Of a DNA stretch of 64,000 nucleotides, positions 7,622 to 17,411 are shown one piece after another. Under the pieces are notes generated by a model. The model did no database searches and was not told the DNA's origin. It saw nothing but the letters and a program-made list of their open reading frames with translations. A program made the translations under genes and the position numbers. Every line of letters starts with the position of its first letter. The first letter of the stretch is position 1. The DNA comes from an uncultured Lachnospiraceae bacterium (GTDB lineage: Bacteria > Bacillota > Clostridia > Lachnospirales > Lachnospiraceae), in assembly GCA_910578605.1 (NCBI GenBank), contig CAJTQG010000002.1:48150-112149 (forward strand), written 5' to 3'.

Positions 7622-9565
7622 TTAAAAGATTTCAGAGCCGCTTACAATGTCCTTGTCTACTGTCAGCACACTTAAATTCCCTTTATCATCGCTGGCCGCC
7701 AAAATCATCCCCTCCGATTCCACTCCGCACAGTTTTGCTTTTGGAAGATTTGTTATAACTGCCACTTTTTTACCTACCATTTCCTCCGGCTTGTAATGCT
7801 TAGCAATACCCGATACAATCTGTTTCACCTCATCCCCAACGCGAATCTGAGAAACTAACAGCTTCTTCGCTTTCTTCACCGGCTCACATTTGAGTACTTC
7901 CCCAACCTGAAGCTGCACTGTGTCAAAATCCTCCACTGTAATCTGAGGCTTTTTTTCTACCTGTGGATATTCCTCCTTTGCCCCGCTGTTTTTCTTATTG
8001 ATTTCTTTTACCTGTTCCAATACCTCATTGACATCAAGACGAGCAAATAGGATTTCCGGTTTGTCGGTCACCTTTGTGCCGGATTGATATTTTCCGTATG
8101 CCTCCATATCATCTAATTCCCTTTTTGCAGTGTTTAGTTGTGCCAGAATTTTATCTGCGGTTTCTGGCATAAACGATGCCAAAATGCTAGCTCCCACTGT
8201 AATGCTCTCTACCAGATGATACAATACTGTAGAAAGACGGGGTTTCTTGTCCTCCTCCTTTGCCAATGCCCAAGGCATAGTCTCATCTATATATTTATTA
8301 CAGCGCTTAAACAATGTAAAAATCTCCGAGATGGCATCCGCCACCCTCAATTTATCCATTTTCTCTTCCACCTTTTTGGGTGTAGCTAATGTCATAGCCT
8401 CCAATTCTTTATCTACATCCTCCGTCACTCCTGTATTTTCCACTATACCGTCAAAATACTTATTGGACATGGATATGGTACGGTTTACCAGATTTCCCAA
8501 TGTATTTGCCAAGTCGGAATTAATTCTCTCCACCATCAGTTCCCATGTAATCACACCATCATTTTCAAAAGGCATCTCATGCAGCACAAAATACCGCACC
8601 GCATCTACCCCAAACAGGGATACCAAATCATCTGCATAAATCACATTTCCCTTTGACTTGCTCATCTTGCCATCCCCTTGCAGCAGCCACGGATGCCCAA
8701 AGATTTGTTTTGGAAGAGGCAAACCGAGAGCCATGAGCATAACAGGCCAGTATATGGTATGGAAGCGCAGAATATCCTTTCCAATCAAATGCAGGTCTGC
8801 CGGCCAGAATTTTTCAAATAACTCATCGCTGTCTCCGTCCTGGTCATAGCCTAGTCCCGTAATATAATTTGACAGAGCATCTATCCACACATACACTACA
8901 TGACCTTCATCAAAATCCACTGGAACACCCCATTTAAACGAAGTTCTAGATACACATAAATCCTGCAAACCTGCCAAGATAAAATTGTTCATCATCTCAT
9001 TTTTACGGGATTCCGGCTGAATAAATTCAGGGTGGGCATGAATATGTTCAATCAGGCGGTCAGCATATTTACTTAATTTCAAGAAATAGGCTTCCTCCTT
9101 TGCCGGCTGACATGGCCTTCCACAATCAGGACAATTACCGTCCACCAACTGGGAGGCGGTAAAGAAGGACTCACATGGTGTACAGTACATTCCCTCATAA
9201 TATCCTTTGTAGATATCCCCCTGCTCATACAGTTTCTTGAAAATCTTCTGCACTTGCTTTTCATGATACTCATCTGTTGTGCGGATAAATTTATCATAGG
9301 AAGTATTCATTAAATCCCATATGCTTTTAATTTCTCCTGCCACATTATCCACAAATTCCTTTGGTGAAATATTGGCATCTGATGCCTTCAGCTCAATCTT
9401 CTGTCCATGCTCGTCTGTTCCTGTCTGAAAACGAACATCATACCCCTGTGCTCTTTTGTAACGCACTATGCTGTCTGCCAGCACTGCCTCATAGGTATTA
9501 CCAATATGGGGCTTGCCTGATGTGTAGGCAATGGCTGTTGTTAAATAATATTTTCCTTTTTTCAT
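7622..9565 (-). CDS. metG: Methionyl-tRNA synthetase with C-terminal tRNA-binding domain
   Basis: Charges tRNA-Met with methionine in the cytoplasm. A class I Rossmann core carries the HIGN signature at residues 20-23, a zinc knot with C128, C131, C145 and C148, and a KMSKS loop (GKMSKSKGN). An anticodon-binding helical domain follows, then from about residue 545 an OB-fold tRNA-binding domain (VEDFDTVQLQVGEVL) that serves dimerisation in Bacillus-type enzymes. The length of 647 is typical. The ATG follows AAAGGA with 10-base spacing. A T-box leader lies directly upstream (9683-9962), so expression should rise when uncharged tRNA-Met accumulates. Confidence 0.97.
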   Translation of the reverse strand: MKKGKYYLTTAIAYTSGKPHIGNTYEAVLADSIVRYKRAQGYDVRFQTGTDEHGQKIELKASDANISPKEFVDNVAGEIKSIWDLMNTSYDKFIRTTDEYHEKQVQKIFKKLYEQGDIYKGYYEGMYCTPCESFFTASQLVDGNCPDCGRPCQPAKEEAYFLKLSKYADRLIEHIHAHPEFIQPESRKNEMMNNFILAGLQDLCVSRTSFKWGVPVDFDEGHVVYVWIDALSNYITGLGYDQDGDSDELFEKFWPADLHLIGKDILRFHTIYWPVMLMALGLPLPKQIFGHPWLLQGDGKMSKSKGNVIYADDLVSLFGVDAVRYFVLHEMPFENDGVITWELMVERINSDLANTLGNLVNRTISMSNKYFDGIVENTGVTEDVDKELEAMTLATPKKVEEKMDKLRVADAISEIFTLFKRCNKYIDETMPWALAKEEDKKPRLSTVLYHLVESITVGASILASFMPETADKILAQLNTAKRELDDMEAYGKYQSGTKVTDKPEILFARLDVNEVLEQVKEINKKNSGAKEEYPQVEKKPQITVEDFDTVQLQVGEVLKCEPVKKAKKLLVSQIRVGDEVKQIVSGIAKHYKPEEMVGKKVAVITNLPKAKLCGVESEGMILAASDDKGNLSVLTVDKDIVSGSEIF

Positions 9566-9682
9566 TTTTCAACATCCTTTCTTCTTTTTACTTTATTCTA
9601 TTTACTACTCTCTCACAATTTTTTTCACAGGCAGTGTCCTGTAAAAATTGCATTTCACAAAACATCCCAAGGATTTTTCTGA

Positions 9683-9962
9683 CACTTAAAAAGCTCCCGT
9701 CTCTTTAAAGACGAGAGCCTAAGCTTCGTGATACCACTTTAATTCATCCTTACCTTGCGATAAGAACCTCTGTAACTGTCCTACAACAGTCTGCCACGAT
9801 AACGGGTGCAACCGTCGCCACCTAGCGTACAATACACTACATATTCATACGTTTAGCGCGAAGCTCCAAGGCCATCTTCCCTATCCATTTGACTGCCTGC
9901 TCTCAGCAACTCAGGCTCTCTGTAGGTCTTCCGTAATAAGTACTCTTCTCTTCTCAGCTTTT
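9683..9962 (-). ncRNA. T-box riboswitch leader of metG (Met specifier)
   Basis: Read on the minus strand, the leader has stem I elements (AGAG/AGTA near 9945, AGAGAGCC in the distal part), the T-box core AAAGTGGTATCACG at about 9741-9727, and a terminator made of GCTCTCGTCTTT and AAAGAGACGGGAGC plus a T-run (about 9718-9687). The specifier is read as ATG (9875-9873) in GAAGATGG. This is supported by alignment with the aspS T-box in this window, where the codon follows GAA plus one base. It matches the downstream metG. Confidence 0.9.
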
Positions 9963-10080
9963 CAATATCATTATTTCTTCTGCAAGTTTTTACAAACTCA
10001 CTTGTTTTTCATATATCATTACAAATGTAATATTTCTTTATACATTTCATATGAATTTTATTGTTATATATATCAGTGTT

Positions 10081-10140
10081 TAATATATATTTCATTGCTT
10101 CTATATATATTTTATTGCTTTCATATATATTTTATTGCTT
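10081..10140. repeat. Three tandem 20-bp AT-rich repeats
   Basis: Three head-to-tail 20-base units, each an ATATATAT core followed by TT(C/T)ATTGCTT, with a few mismatches, lie between the cytidylate kinase-like gene and the metG T-box. A more degenerate copy may precede them. No function is evident. The rest of 9963-10240 is plain AT-rich spacer. Confidence 0.75.
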
Positions 10141-10240
10141 CTTATTCTAGTTAGCTTTTTCTTGTTTGTCAAGGAGATTTTATTTTTTTATCATTTTCTC
10201 ATAATTTTAGATTTTTCATTTATGTTTCCACATAATTCCC

Positions 10241-10843
10241 TTATGCTTGTTTCTTTAGTCTCTCTTTTATATATTGCTCCAGTATGTCAGCTGTGCCAGC
10301 CACATCTAGATAAGCACTGTTCATACATACATCATAGAACCTAGAATCCCCCCACTTATGTTCGGAATGTCTGTTATGATACTGCTTTCTTTTTCTATCA
10401 TGTCTTGCCATCTTAATTACAGCATCCGATTCATTTAACTGAAATTGATCCATCACCCGCTGAATTTTAAATTGTCTCTCTCCACTGATAAAGATAGAAA
10501 TCAATCCATCAAAATCCTTGAGGACCGTCTCCGCACATCGTCCTACGATTACAAAAGACTCTCCCGAGGCCGCCTTCTCCTGGATATAGTCAAACTGAAG
10601 CTCCGCTAAAATCTCTTCCATAGAATTAGTATGTTTCCCAATTCGTCTTGTCATAAAGAAGTTTCTAGGCTTCTCATCATATTTCTCCAAAAGCTCAACC
10701 TTCACATCTAAGCTGTCTGCAATCTCGTCTAACATTTTTCTATCATAAAATTTTAAATCCAAATCCTTGGCTATTTTTTTTGCTATTTCATGCCCGCCGC
10801 TGCCAAATTCACGGCTAATTGATATAATTGTTTGTTCTGCCAT
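10241..10843 (-). CDS. Cytidylate kinase-like protein
   Basis: A 200-residue P-loop nucleotide kinase of the cytidylate-kinase-like family common in Clostridia. The N-terminus IISISREFGSGGHEIAKK is the variant P-loop of this family, followed by FYDRKMLDEIA and the central FVIVGRCAETVL. The C-terminal RHDRKRKQYHNRH resembles the lid arginine cluster. It differs from canonical Cmk, so the phosphate acceptor is uncertain. The second Met is used as start: the ATG at 10843 follows GGAGG with 5-base spacing, whereas the ATG at 10855 overlaps that site. It is alone on this strand between the permease and metG with no clear operon partner. Confidence 0.82.
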   Translation of the reverse strand: MAEQTIISISREFGSGGHEIAKKIAKDLDLKFYDRKMLDEIADSLDVKVELLEKYDEKPRNFFMTRRIGKHTNSMEEILAELQFDYIQEKAASGESFVIVGRCAETVLKDFDGLISIFISGERQFKIQRVMDQFQLNESDAVIKMARHDRKRKQYHNRHSEHKWGDSRFYDVCMNSAYLDVAGTADILEQYIKERLKKQA

Positions 10844-11002
10844 ATTGACCTCCATTCAAAATGCTTTCTTTCCGTCAATGTATCTATCCACTGCTCCTTT
10901 GACACTATCTTACACACGTCACTGCTATTACTGCATTCACTGTAATGATAACATTTTCTTCAACGCTTCAGAACCCCATTCGCCAAATCGCTTCCATTTT
11001 CT

Positions 11003-12361
11003 TTAGCAATAACGCAAGAAAGTAAACAGCATGGATATTACCAACACAATAATGGTCGCCGGAATTGCAGATTTACAATATTGTCCCCAGCCAATCACAT
11101 GACCATTCTTTGCCGCAACAGATGTTCCCACTACATTGGCTGATGCACCAATAGGAGTGGCACTGCCTCCAATATCTGTTCCCATGGAAAGAGCCCATGC
11201 CAGAGTGGAAAGCTCAACACCCTGTGTAGCCGCAAGACTTTTAATAACCGGAACCATAGTAGCAGCAAATGGTATATTGTCCACTAGGGCGCTGGCAACT
11301 CCTGAGCCCCATATAATAATAGCCACCATAAGTTGGATATTTCCTTTACTGATTTTTCCAATCAGCCCTGCCATAATCTCAAGCATACCAGTCTGTTCTA
11401 GTCCCCCTACCACAACAAAAAGACCTACAAAAAAGAGCAATGTTTTGTAATCTACCTTTTTCAAAAGCTCCACACAGCTCTTTCCAGCTGCAATCAGCGT
11501 AACCACAGCAATAACTGCACCGATAAACGCCACTGTAAGTCCTGTGTTTGCATGTGTTACAAGCATTACTACCGCGCAAAAAAAGATAACACAGCTCACA
11601 ACAAAATCTGTTTTATTTGTAATCGCTTCCTTTGGGCTCGGTAAAGAATCCACATTCAAATCCTTTGTACTCTGGGAAGTTAATTCCTTGCGAAATACAA
11701 AGAGAAAATAGATTATGATAAAAACTAAACTAATACCCGCCATCAAACCTGTGTTTGTGATAAAATCCGCAAAGGAATAGCTCAGGGATGTTCCTATAAT
11801 AATGTTAGGAGGATCCCCGCACATAGTAGCCGAGCCGCCTAAGTTTGCACAAAATATTTCTGACAGTATCATAGGCACGGGATTAAACTTTAACAGCTTT
11901 GCCAGTTCCACTGTAACGGCAGCAAGAAACAAAATAACGGTAATACTGTCAATAAACATAGCAAGAATGGATGACATAATCATAAACGCCACAAAAAGAG
12001 GGATAGGTTTATAATTCACCAGCTTTGCCAATCTCATACAAAGCCAGCGGAAAAAGCCTGATTTTGCCATTCCCTCCACCATAACCATCATACCTGCAAT
12101 GAAAATTATTGTTGCCCAGTTAATACCTGCTGTGGATTCCTCTGCGCTTCCAGAAACCCGCCAAAACTCCATTGTAAAAATACTTTGCAGGTTTAAGGTT
12201 TCCACAATTGCCCCTGCATCCTGCATCACAATACCAAACACTAAAACCAATGTAAGTAATCCACATCCTAAAGTAACGTAATGTCGTTCGATTTTGTCTA
12301 AAACAATAAATACGAACATGGCAATAAAAATTATCACTGCCAATACTTGAGCTGTACTCAA
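11003..12361 (-). CDS. ArsB/NhaD-type (SLC13-like) ion permease
   Basis: A polytopic inner-membrane transporter of about 452 residues with 11-12 hydrophobic segments. Signature loops of the ion-transporter superfamily are visible: NLGGSATMCGDPPN in the first half and ALVDNIPFAATMVPV plus DIGGSATPIGASANVVG in the second, showing the two-fold inverted-repeat plan. Likely substrates are anions such as arsenite or di/tricarboxylates, or Na+/H+ exchange; the sequence does not decide. AGGAG directly abuts the ATG at 12370, so the TTG at 12361, nine bases from AGGAG, is the better-spaced start; both are possible. No arsR or arsC gene is nearby, which argues weakly against an arsenic role. Confidence 0.85.
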   Translation of the reverse strand: MSTAQVLAVIIFIAMFVFIVLDKIERHYVTLGCGLLTLVLVFGIVMQDAGAIVETLNLQSIFTMEFWRVSGSAEESTAGINWATIIFIAGMMVMVEGMAKSGFFRWLCMRLAKLVNYKPIPLFVAFMIMSSILAMFIDSITVILFLAAVTVELAKLLKFNPVPMILSEIFCANLGGSATMCGDPPNIIIGTSLSYSFADFITNTGLMAGISLVFIIIYFLFVFRKELTSQSTKDLNVDSLPSPKEAITNKTDFVVSCVIFFCAVVMLVTHANTGLTVAFIGAVIAVVTLIAAGKSCVELLKKVDYKTLLFFVGLFVVVGGLEQTGMLEIMAGLIGKISKGNIQLMVAIIIWGSGVASALVDNIPFAATMVPVIKSLAATQGVELSTLAWALSMGTDIGGSATPIGASANVVGTSVAAKNGHVIGWGQYCKSAIPATIIVLVISMLFTFLRYC

Positions 12362-12370
12362 TTTTATCAT

Positions 12371-12765
12371 CTCCTAACGCATAACTTTTATAAATTTGTA
12401 TAAATTTAGCATGTAAAAACTGCCGCTTACATAATACATCAACTTACCAATATAATCAAGAATACAATTTAACTAATTTTTTATAAATTTTAATGGAAAA
12501 ATAATAAAGATTTCACCTTTATTTCACAACCATTTGATATATGCCGCCATCTCAGTTTATAAACCTATTTTTTCATTTATTAAAAGCCCATTAGATAACT
12601 GCAGCATACTTAACAATAAACCACTTACCTGGTATCCTTCAATTAAATATTAAAACTTAACATCATTAAGCAATAAAATAATATTTTGACTTCTCACAAA
12701 ATTTACTGCAAATTTTATTCCCCCCTCACATATAATGATAGAAATCAGACAGACCTCTTTTAAGA
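12371..12765. other. Intergenic region between divergent permease and DUF885 genes
   Basis: About 400 bases of AT-rich sequence. A TATAAT hexamer at 12731-12736 lies shortly before the DUF885 start but has no convincing -35. No hairpin, repeat or reading frame stands out. Confidence 0.6.
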
Positions 12766-12777
12766 ATGGAGATTTCT

Positions 12778-14529
12778 ATGTCAAAAATCAAAAAAATAAG
12801 CGTTATTGTTCTCATCTTCTCCTTAATTGCCGCTGTCACCTTTGTAATTCCTAAGAGAAGCCACCAGACAGAGCCATCCCCCAAGGATTTTGACAGCTTC
12901 ACTTTTTCTCTTTTCCAGGAGGAGCTTCGCTCCAATACATTAAATCTACATTACACGGTGAACAACCCTGGTGATTTTGGAATTTTGGATTACCCCATTA
13001 CTCTAGGTGACTACACTCCCAATATTCAGGAGCAAAAGAAAAGCTTAAGTCAATTAATAACCCAATTAAATGAATTTAATCCCACTACCTTTTCAAAAAA
13101 ACAACAAATTACCTACTCGCTTCTTATGGATTATTTTGAAAATGAACAAAAACTAACAGATTATTCTCTTTATTCCCAGCCCCTTGGCCCCAGCCTTGGC
13201 GTTCAGGCTCAGCTTCCTGTTCTGTTAGCCGAATATACCTTTCACAGCCAACAGGATATCGAGGACTACTTAGGACTTTTACAACAAATACCCATATATT
13301 TTGAGAGTATTATGGCCTTAGAGAGAGAGCAGGCGAAAGCCGGACTTTTTCTGTGCGAAAACACATTGAATGCCGTACAGCAACAATGCCAAACCTTTGC
13401 CGCCTCCATAGACAGCAATATTCTTATTGAAAACTTTCCAAACCAATTAGCTCAGCTTCCCGCCTCCTCCCAAAACAATACATCCAACCAGGAGTACATA
13501 GCCAAACAAAAGGAAATTGTGAAAAAGCTTGTCTGCCCCGCCTACACAGCGCTGAGTAATTCCTTGGAGGAGCTTAGACCTTACTGTACAAAATACGAAG
13601 GACTTTCCTCCCTTCCCAACGGAAAAAATTATTATCAGCTTCTTGTGAAAACCAGCGTCGGCACAGACAAATCCATAGAAGATATCCGCAAAACCATCAA
13701 CAACAAGCTCACAGATGTACAAAAAGATACTGCCAAAATTATTCTGGATGGAAATAATGGAGATAAAAATATTTTAGAACAGTTAGATTCCGTCTCTATC
13801 TTTCCGGAAAAACCTGAGGAAATCCTCACAGTGCTGCAGCAAAGAATGCGGCAGGATTTCCCCCCTGTTCCCTCCTCCCACTTTCAAGTAAAAAAGGTAA
13901 GCCCTGCCTTATCTGAATACTTAAGCCCCGCCTTTTATCTCACACCGCCTATTGATAACCTCAATCAAAATACCATTTATATTAATGAGGCTAAGGTAAC
14001 AGATTCCCTCTCCCTTTTTTCCACACTGGCACATGAGGGCTATCCCGGACACTTGTATCAATCTACCTACTATTCAAACACGAACCCCAATCCCGTCCGC
14101 TACCTTCTCTCCTATCCCGGCTACACGGAAGGGTGGGCAACCTATGTGGAACTTTACTCCTACTCCATTTGCGGTTTAGATAATAATATTGCCTCCCTGC
14201 TGAAAAACAATACGATATTCACCTTAGGGCTGTACTGTCTAGCCGATATAGGGATACACAACGACGGTTGGAATCTGTCCCAGACTGCTTCCTTCTTTGG
14301 CGATTATGGTATATCCGATTTATCGGCAATCACCCAAATCTATGATATTATAGTGAGTGAGCCAGCCAATTACCTGCGGTACTTTTTAGGCTATCTGGAA
14401 TTTGAGGAATGTTATCAAATATACACAAAAGCTTTTGGTGATAAAGGTTCCCTAAAGGATTTCCATGCCCGGGTGTTAAATATAGGTCCTTGTCCCTTCT
14501 ACCTGCTGCGGCAGTGGTTATTAGAGTAA
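12778..14529 (+). CDS. DUF885 family protein, probable membrane-anchored metallopeptidase
   Basis: A 583-residue protein with one N-terminal hydrophobic segment (about 7-25) lacking a lipobox, so it is either secreted or membrane-anchored. Residues ~40-583 match the DUF885 family, which has a helical fold and a metal site. The signature HEGYPGH is at 419-425, followed by YTEGWATYVE, the second family hallmark. DUF885 members are treated as putative metallocarboxypeptidases, but the activity is inferred. The second ATG (12778) is chosen because GGAG lies six bases before it; the ATG at 12766 has no ribosome site. It is monocistronic and convergent with spmB. Confidence 0.88.
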   Translation: MSKIKKISVIVLIFSLIAAVTFVIPKRSHQTEPSPKDFDSFTFSLFQEELRSNTLNLHYTVNNPGDFGILDYPITLGDYTPNIQEQKKSLSQLITQLNEFNPTTFSKKQQITYSLLMDYFENEQKLTDYSLYSQPLGPSLGVQAQLPVLLAEYTFHSQQDIEDYLGLLQQIPIYFESIMALEREQAKAGLFLCENTLNAVQQQCQTFAASIDSNILIENFPNQLAQLPASSQNNTSNQEYIAKQKEIVKKLVCPAYTALSNSLEELRPYCTKYEGLSSLPNGKNYYQLLVKTSVGTDKSIEDIRKTINNKLTDVQKDTAKIILDGNNGDKNILEQLDSVSIFPEKPEEILTVLQQRMRQDFPPVPSSHFQVKKVSPALSEYLSPAFYLTPPIDNLNQNTIYINEAKVTDSLSLFSTLAHEGYPGHLYQSTYYSNTNPNPVRYLLSYPGYTEGWATYVELYSYSICGLDNNIASLLKNNTIFTLGLYCLADIGIHNDGWNLSQTASFFGDYGISDLSAITQIYDIIVSEPANYLRYFLGYLEFEECYQIYTKAFGDKGSLKDFHARVLNIGPCPFYLLRQWLLE

Positions 14530-14546
14530 AATGTCACTAATAAACA

Positions 14547-15089
14547 TCAAAAAGATATGGGAGCCGACATCCATGCAGCTATCAGCACGCTTGCCACGAT
14601 TCCCGCAAATGTGCTGATTAAGGCTCCTGCCAGAGTCCATCTTGTCTTTGACACCTTTGCACATAGAAAATAGACAGACATTGTATAAAAAATAGTTTCC
14701 GTGCAACTCATCATAATAGATGTAATCAGCCCAATATAAGAATCGGTTCCGTATTCCTTAAAAATATCAAGCACCAGCCCTGTAGCCGCCGAGGAGGAAA
14801 ACATTTTTACAATGGCAAGGGGCACTAGCTGTGCAGGAAAATTCAAATAAACTGTCACCTTTCCTATGTATACTGCAATAAATTCTAAAAAACCGGATGC
14901 CCGCAGCACTCCCACCCCTATCATCAATCCCACAAGAGTTGGCAGAATCCCCGCCACTGTGTGCATTCCGTCCTTGGCCCCCCTCACAAAATCATCATAC
15001 ACATTTTTCTTCATCAACAAGCCATATCCAACTACATAAAACACTAAAAAGGGAATCATAAATTCCGATAGAAATAAAATAAAATTCAT
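14547..15089 (-). CDS. spmB: Spore maturation protein B
   Basis: A 180-residue membrane protein of the nucleoside-recognition (Gate) fold family, with segments near residues 4-24, 45-65, 70-95, 120-145 and 155-175. Conserved pieces include AKDGMHTVAGILPTLVGLMIGVG and SSAATG, and the total length is standard for SpmB. In Bacillus, SpmA and SpmB are both needed for proper spore core dehydration and heat resistance. Here the gene is not next to spmA: it runs away from aspS, and spmA lies 2.5 kb away on the other strand. The ribosome site before the ATG is weak (GGATTGGATG). It is convergent with the DUF885 gene 17 bases away. Confidence 0.93.
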   Translation of the reverse strand: MNFILFLSEFMIPFLVFYVVGYGLLMKKNVYDDFVRGAKDGMHTVAGILPTLVGLMIGVGVLRASGFLEFIAVYIGKVTVYLNFPAQLVPLAIVKMFSSSAATGLVLDIFKEYGTDSYIGLITSIMMSCTETIFYTMSVYFLCAKVSKTRWTLAGALISTFAGIVASVLIAAWMSAPISF

Positions 15090-15209
15090 TTATATCATCC
15101 AATCCTATACTTGCTATTTTTTACTACAATATATTCAGGTTTGTCTAATTTTATGATTCCTACAGAGAAAGCCTAAACATTTTGTTTCTTCAACATTCCA
15201 ACCTGATAG

Positions 15210-15238
15210 TTGACAACTTTTATCCCCTATTATATAAT
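15210..15238 (+). promoter_or_regulatory. Consensus sigma-A promoter of the aspS T-box transcript
   Basis: TTGACA (15210-15215) and TATAAT (15233-15238) with a 17-base spacer, a full match to the housekeeping consensus. It lies just before the T-box leader, so transcription should start near 15245. Confidence 0.85.
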
Positions 15239-15246
15239 GTGACCAA

Positions 15247-15460
15247 TGGCTATGACGAAGAGCAGTAGCGCACCTTATCGCTCCCAGTGAGCAGGGGACA
15301 GTGAGAACCCTGCAGAATGAATTTGCGTGAATAACACTTTTCCAGCTGTAAGCTTAATAGAGTGATAAAGTAATAGAGTGACTGTAGATACAGTAAATCA
15401 GGTGGCACCGCGGGCTTTATGTTCGTCCTGAACTTCATTGTTTAGGATGAGCTTTTTTTA
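15247..15460 (+). ncRNA. T-box riboswitch leader of aspS, specifier apparently AAC (Asn)
   Basis: Stem I begins near 15249 with the AGCAGTAGC/GAAGAG region. The distal AGTGAGCAGGGG...AACCCTGC part follows. The T-box core AGGTGGCACCGCGG lies at 15400-15413, and an 11-bp terminator stem (15423-15450) with a run of seven T ends at 15459. In the specifier loop, GAA-T-AAC-A-C (15329-15337) aligns with GAA-G-ATG-G-C of the metG T-box, placing AAC at 15333-15335. AAC is an asparagine codon, not an aspartate one. The element is certain; the specifier reading is inferred from alignment. Confidence 0.9.
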
Positions 15461-15639
15461 TGCATAATAACTAATAAAAAACAGTACCGCATCATAGGCT
15501 GCTTCCCAGCTGATCCAATATGCTATCCTTGGTTAGCCATAACTTTACCAAACACCAACTGCATTATACAGACATAAAAATGAAAAACACTAGACACAAA
15601 ATACTAAATATAAGAAAGAAAAGAAAGGATTAGTTAAAT

Positions 15640-17391
15640 ATGAACACAGAAAACATTTACCGCAGTCGAACTTTAAATCAAATTTCCGAGGGAGATGTAG
15701 GCCTTACATTGCGCGTGGCAGGCTGGGTGGAAAACATCCGCGACCACGGCGGTGTTTCCTTTATTGATTTAAGGGATATGTACGGCGTACTTCAGGTTGT
15801 CATGCGTGATACCACATTGCTAGACGGCATTAACAAGGAAGATTGTATTTCCATTGAAGGCTTGATTCAGCACAGAGATGAAGAAACCTACAACCCTAAA
15901 ATTCCCACAGGTACTATTGAACTAGAAGCACACACTGTAGATATGCTTGGTAAAGTATATACACAGCTTCCCTTTGAGGTTACTACATCCAAAGAAATCC
16001 GGGAGGACCTTCGCCTAAAATACCGCTATCTGGACATGCGCAATAAAAAGGTGAAGGATACTATGATTTTCCGCTCTGAAGTAATCAGCTTCCTGCGGGA
16101 GAAAATGACTCAGATGGGCTTTTTAGAAATTCAAACACCTATTCTCTGCGCCTCCTCACCGGAGGGTGCAAGAGATTACATTGTCCCATCCCGCAAATAT
16201 AAAGGAAAATTTTATGCCCTGCCCCAAGCGCCTCAACAGTACAAACAGCTCCTTATGGTGTCCGGCATTGACAAATATTTTCAAATCGCACCGTGCTTTC
16301 GCGATGAGGACGCCAGAGCAGATCGCTCCCCAGGGGAATTTTATCAGTTAGATTTTGAGATGAGCTTTGCCACACAAGAAGATGTATTTCGTGCCGGTGA
16401 GGAAATACTCACTGCTGCTTTTGAAAAATTTGCACCTGAGGGAAGCAGCGTCACACAGGCTCCTTATCCGGTAATCAGCTACAAGCAGGCTATGCTGGAA
16501 TTTGGAACCGATAAACCTGACCTTCGCAATCCACTTCGAATTATTGATGTGACAGATTTCTTCCAGAGATGTTCCTTCAAGCCATTTCATGGCAAAACTG
16601 TTCGTGCTGTCAAGGTACATGCAGATATGTCCAAAGGCTTTCATGAAAAGCTGCTAAAATTTGCCCAATCCATAGGTATGGGCGGTCTTGGCTACTTAGA
16701 AGTTCTTGAAGATATGACATATAAGGGACCAATTGATAAATTTATTCCTGAAGATATGAAATCCGAGATAGCACAGCTTGGAAGCTTAGAGACAGGAGAT
16801 ACCATCTTCTTTATTGCCGACAAAGAACAGCGGGCTGCACTGTATGCCGGACAAATCCGCACAGAGCTTGGTACACGGCTTGACTTGATAGAAAAGGATG
16901 CTTACCGCTTCTGCTTTATCAACGATTTCCCAATGTATGAATACAGCGAAGAAGAAAAGAAGATTATATTTACCCACAATCCATTTTCCATGCCCCAGGG
17001 AGGACTGGATGCCCTGAACAATATGGACCCGCTGGATATATTGGCTTACCAGTATGATATTGTCTGCAATGGTGTGGAGCTCTCCTCCGGCGCTGTTCGT
17101 AATCATAACTTGGATATTATGGTTAAGGCATTTGAAATTGCCGGATATACAAAAGATGACTTAAAACAAAAATTCGGTGCGCTCTACAACGCCTTCCAGT
17201 TCGGCGCTCCTCCTCATGCAGGTATGGCACCTGGTGTTGACCGCATGATTATGCTGCTGCGGGGTGAGGAAAATATAAGAGAGGTTATTCCCTTCCCAAT
17301 GAATGGAAATGCACAAGATTTAATGTGCGGCGCCCCAAATGAAGTATCGGAAATGCAGCTTCGTGAGGTTCACATAAAAGTGCGTCAATAA
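15640..17391 (+). CDS. aspS: Aspartyl-tRNA synthetase, possibly non-discriminating (Asp/Asn)
   Basis: A bacterial-type class IIb synthetase of 583 residues. An N-terminal OB-fold anticodon domain (about 15-110) is followed by the catalytic core with motif 2 (FRDEDARADRSPGEFYQLDFEMSF region), the bacterial GAD insertion (about 285-420) and motif 3 (GMAPGVDRMIMLL). Residue 36 is His in the IRDHGGV loop, where strictly tRNA-Asp-specific enzymes such as that of E. coli have Leu; in Pseudomonas this His is linked to mischarging of tRNA-Asn. Together with the AAC T-box specifier this suggests it also makes Asp-tRNA-Asn for the GatCAB amidotransferase. The ATG follows AAAGGA. spmA follows after a terminator. 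Confidence 0.95.
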   Translation: MNTENIYRSRTLNQISEGDVGLTLRVAGWVENIRDHGGVSFIDLRDMYGVLQVVMRDTTLLDGINKEDCISIEGLIQHRDEETYNPKIPTGTIELEAHTVDMLGKVYTQLPFEVTTSKEIREDLRLKYRYLDMRNKKVKDTMIFRSEVISFLREKMTQMGFLEIQTPILCASSPEGARDYIVPSRKYKGKFYALPQAPQQYKQLLMVSGIDKYFQIAPCFRDEDARADRSPGEFYQLDFEMSFATQEDVFRAGEEILTAAFEKFAPEGSSVTQAPYPVISYKQAMLEFGTDKPDLRNPLRIIDVTDFFQRCSFKPFHGKTVRAVKVHADMSKGFHEKLLKFAQSIGMGGLGYLEVLEDMTYKGPIDKFIPEDMKSEIAQLGSLETGDTIFFIADKEQRAALYAGQIRTELGTRLDLIEKDAYRFCFINDFPMYEYSEEEKKIIFTHNPFSMPQGGLDALNNMDPLDILAYQYDIVCNGVELSSGAVRNHNLDIMVKAFEIAGYTKDDLKQKFGALYNAFQFGAPPHAGMAPGVDRMIMLLRGEENIREVIPFPMNGNAQDLMCGAPNEVSEMQLREVHIKVRQ

Positions 17392-17411
17392 AATTTGATT
17401 TTTTAAGCTTT

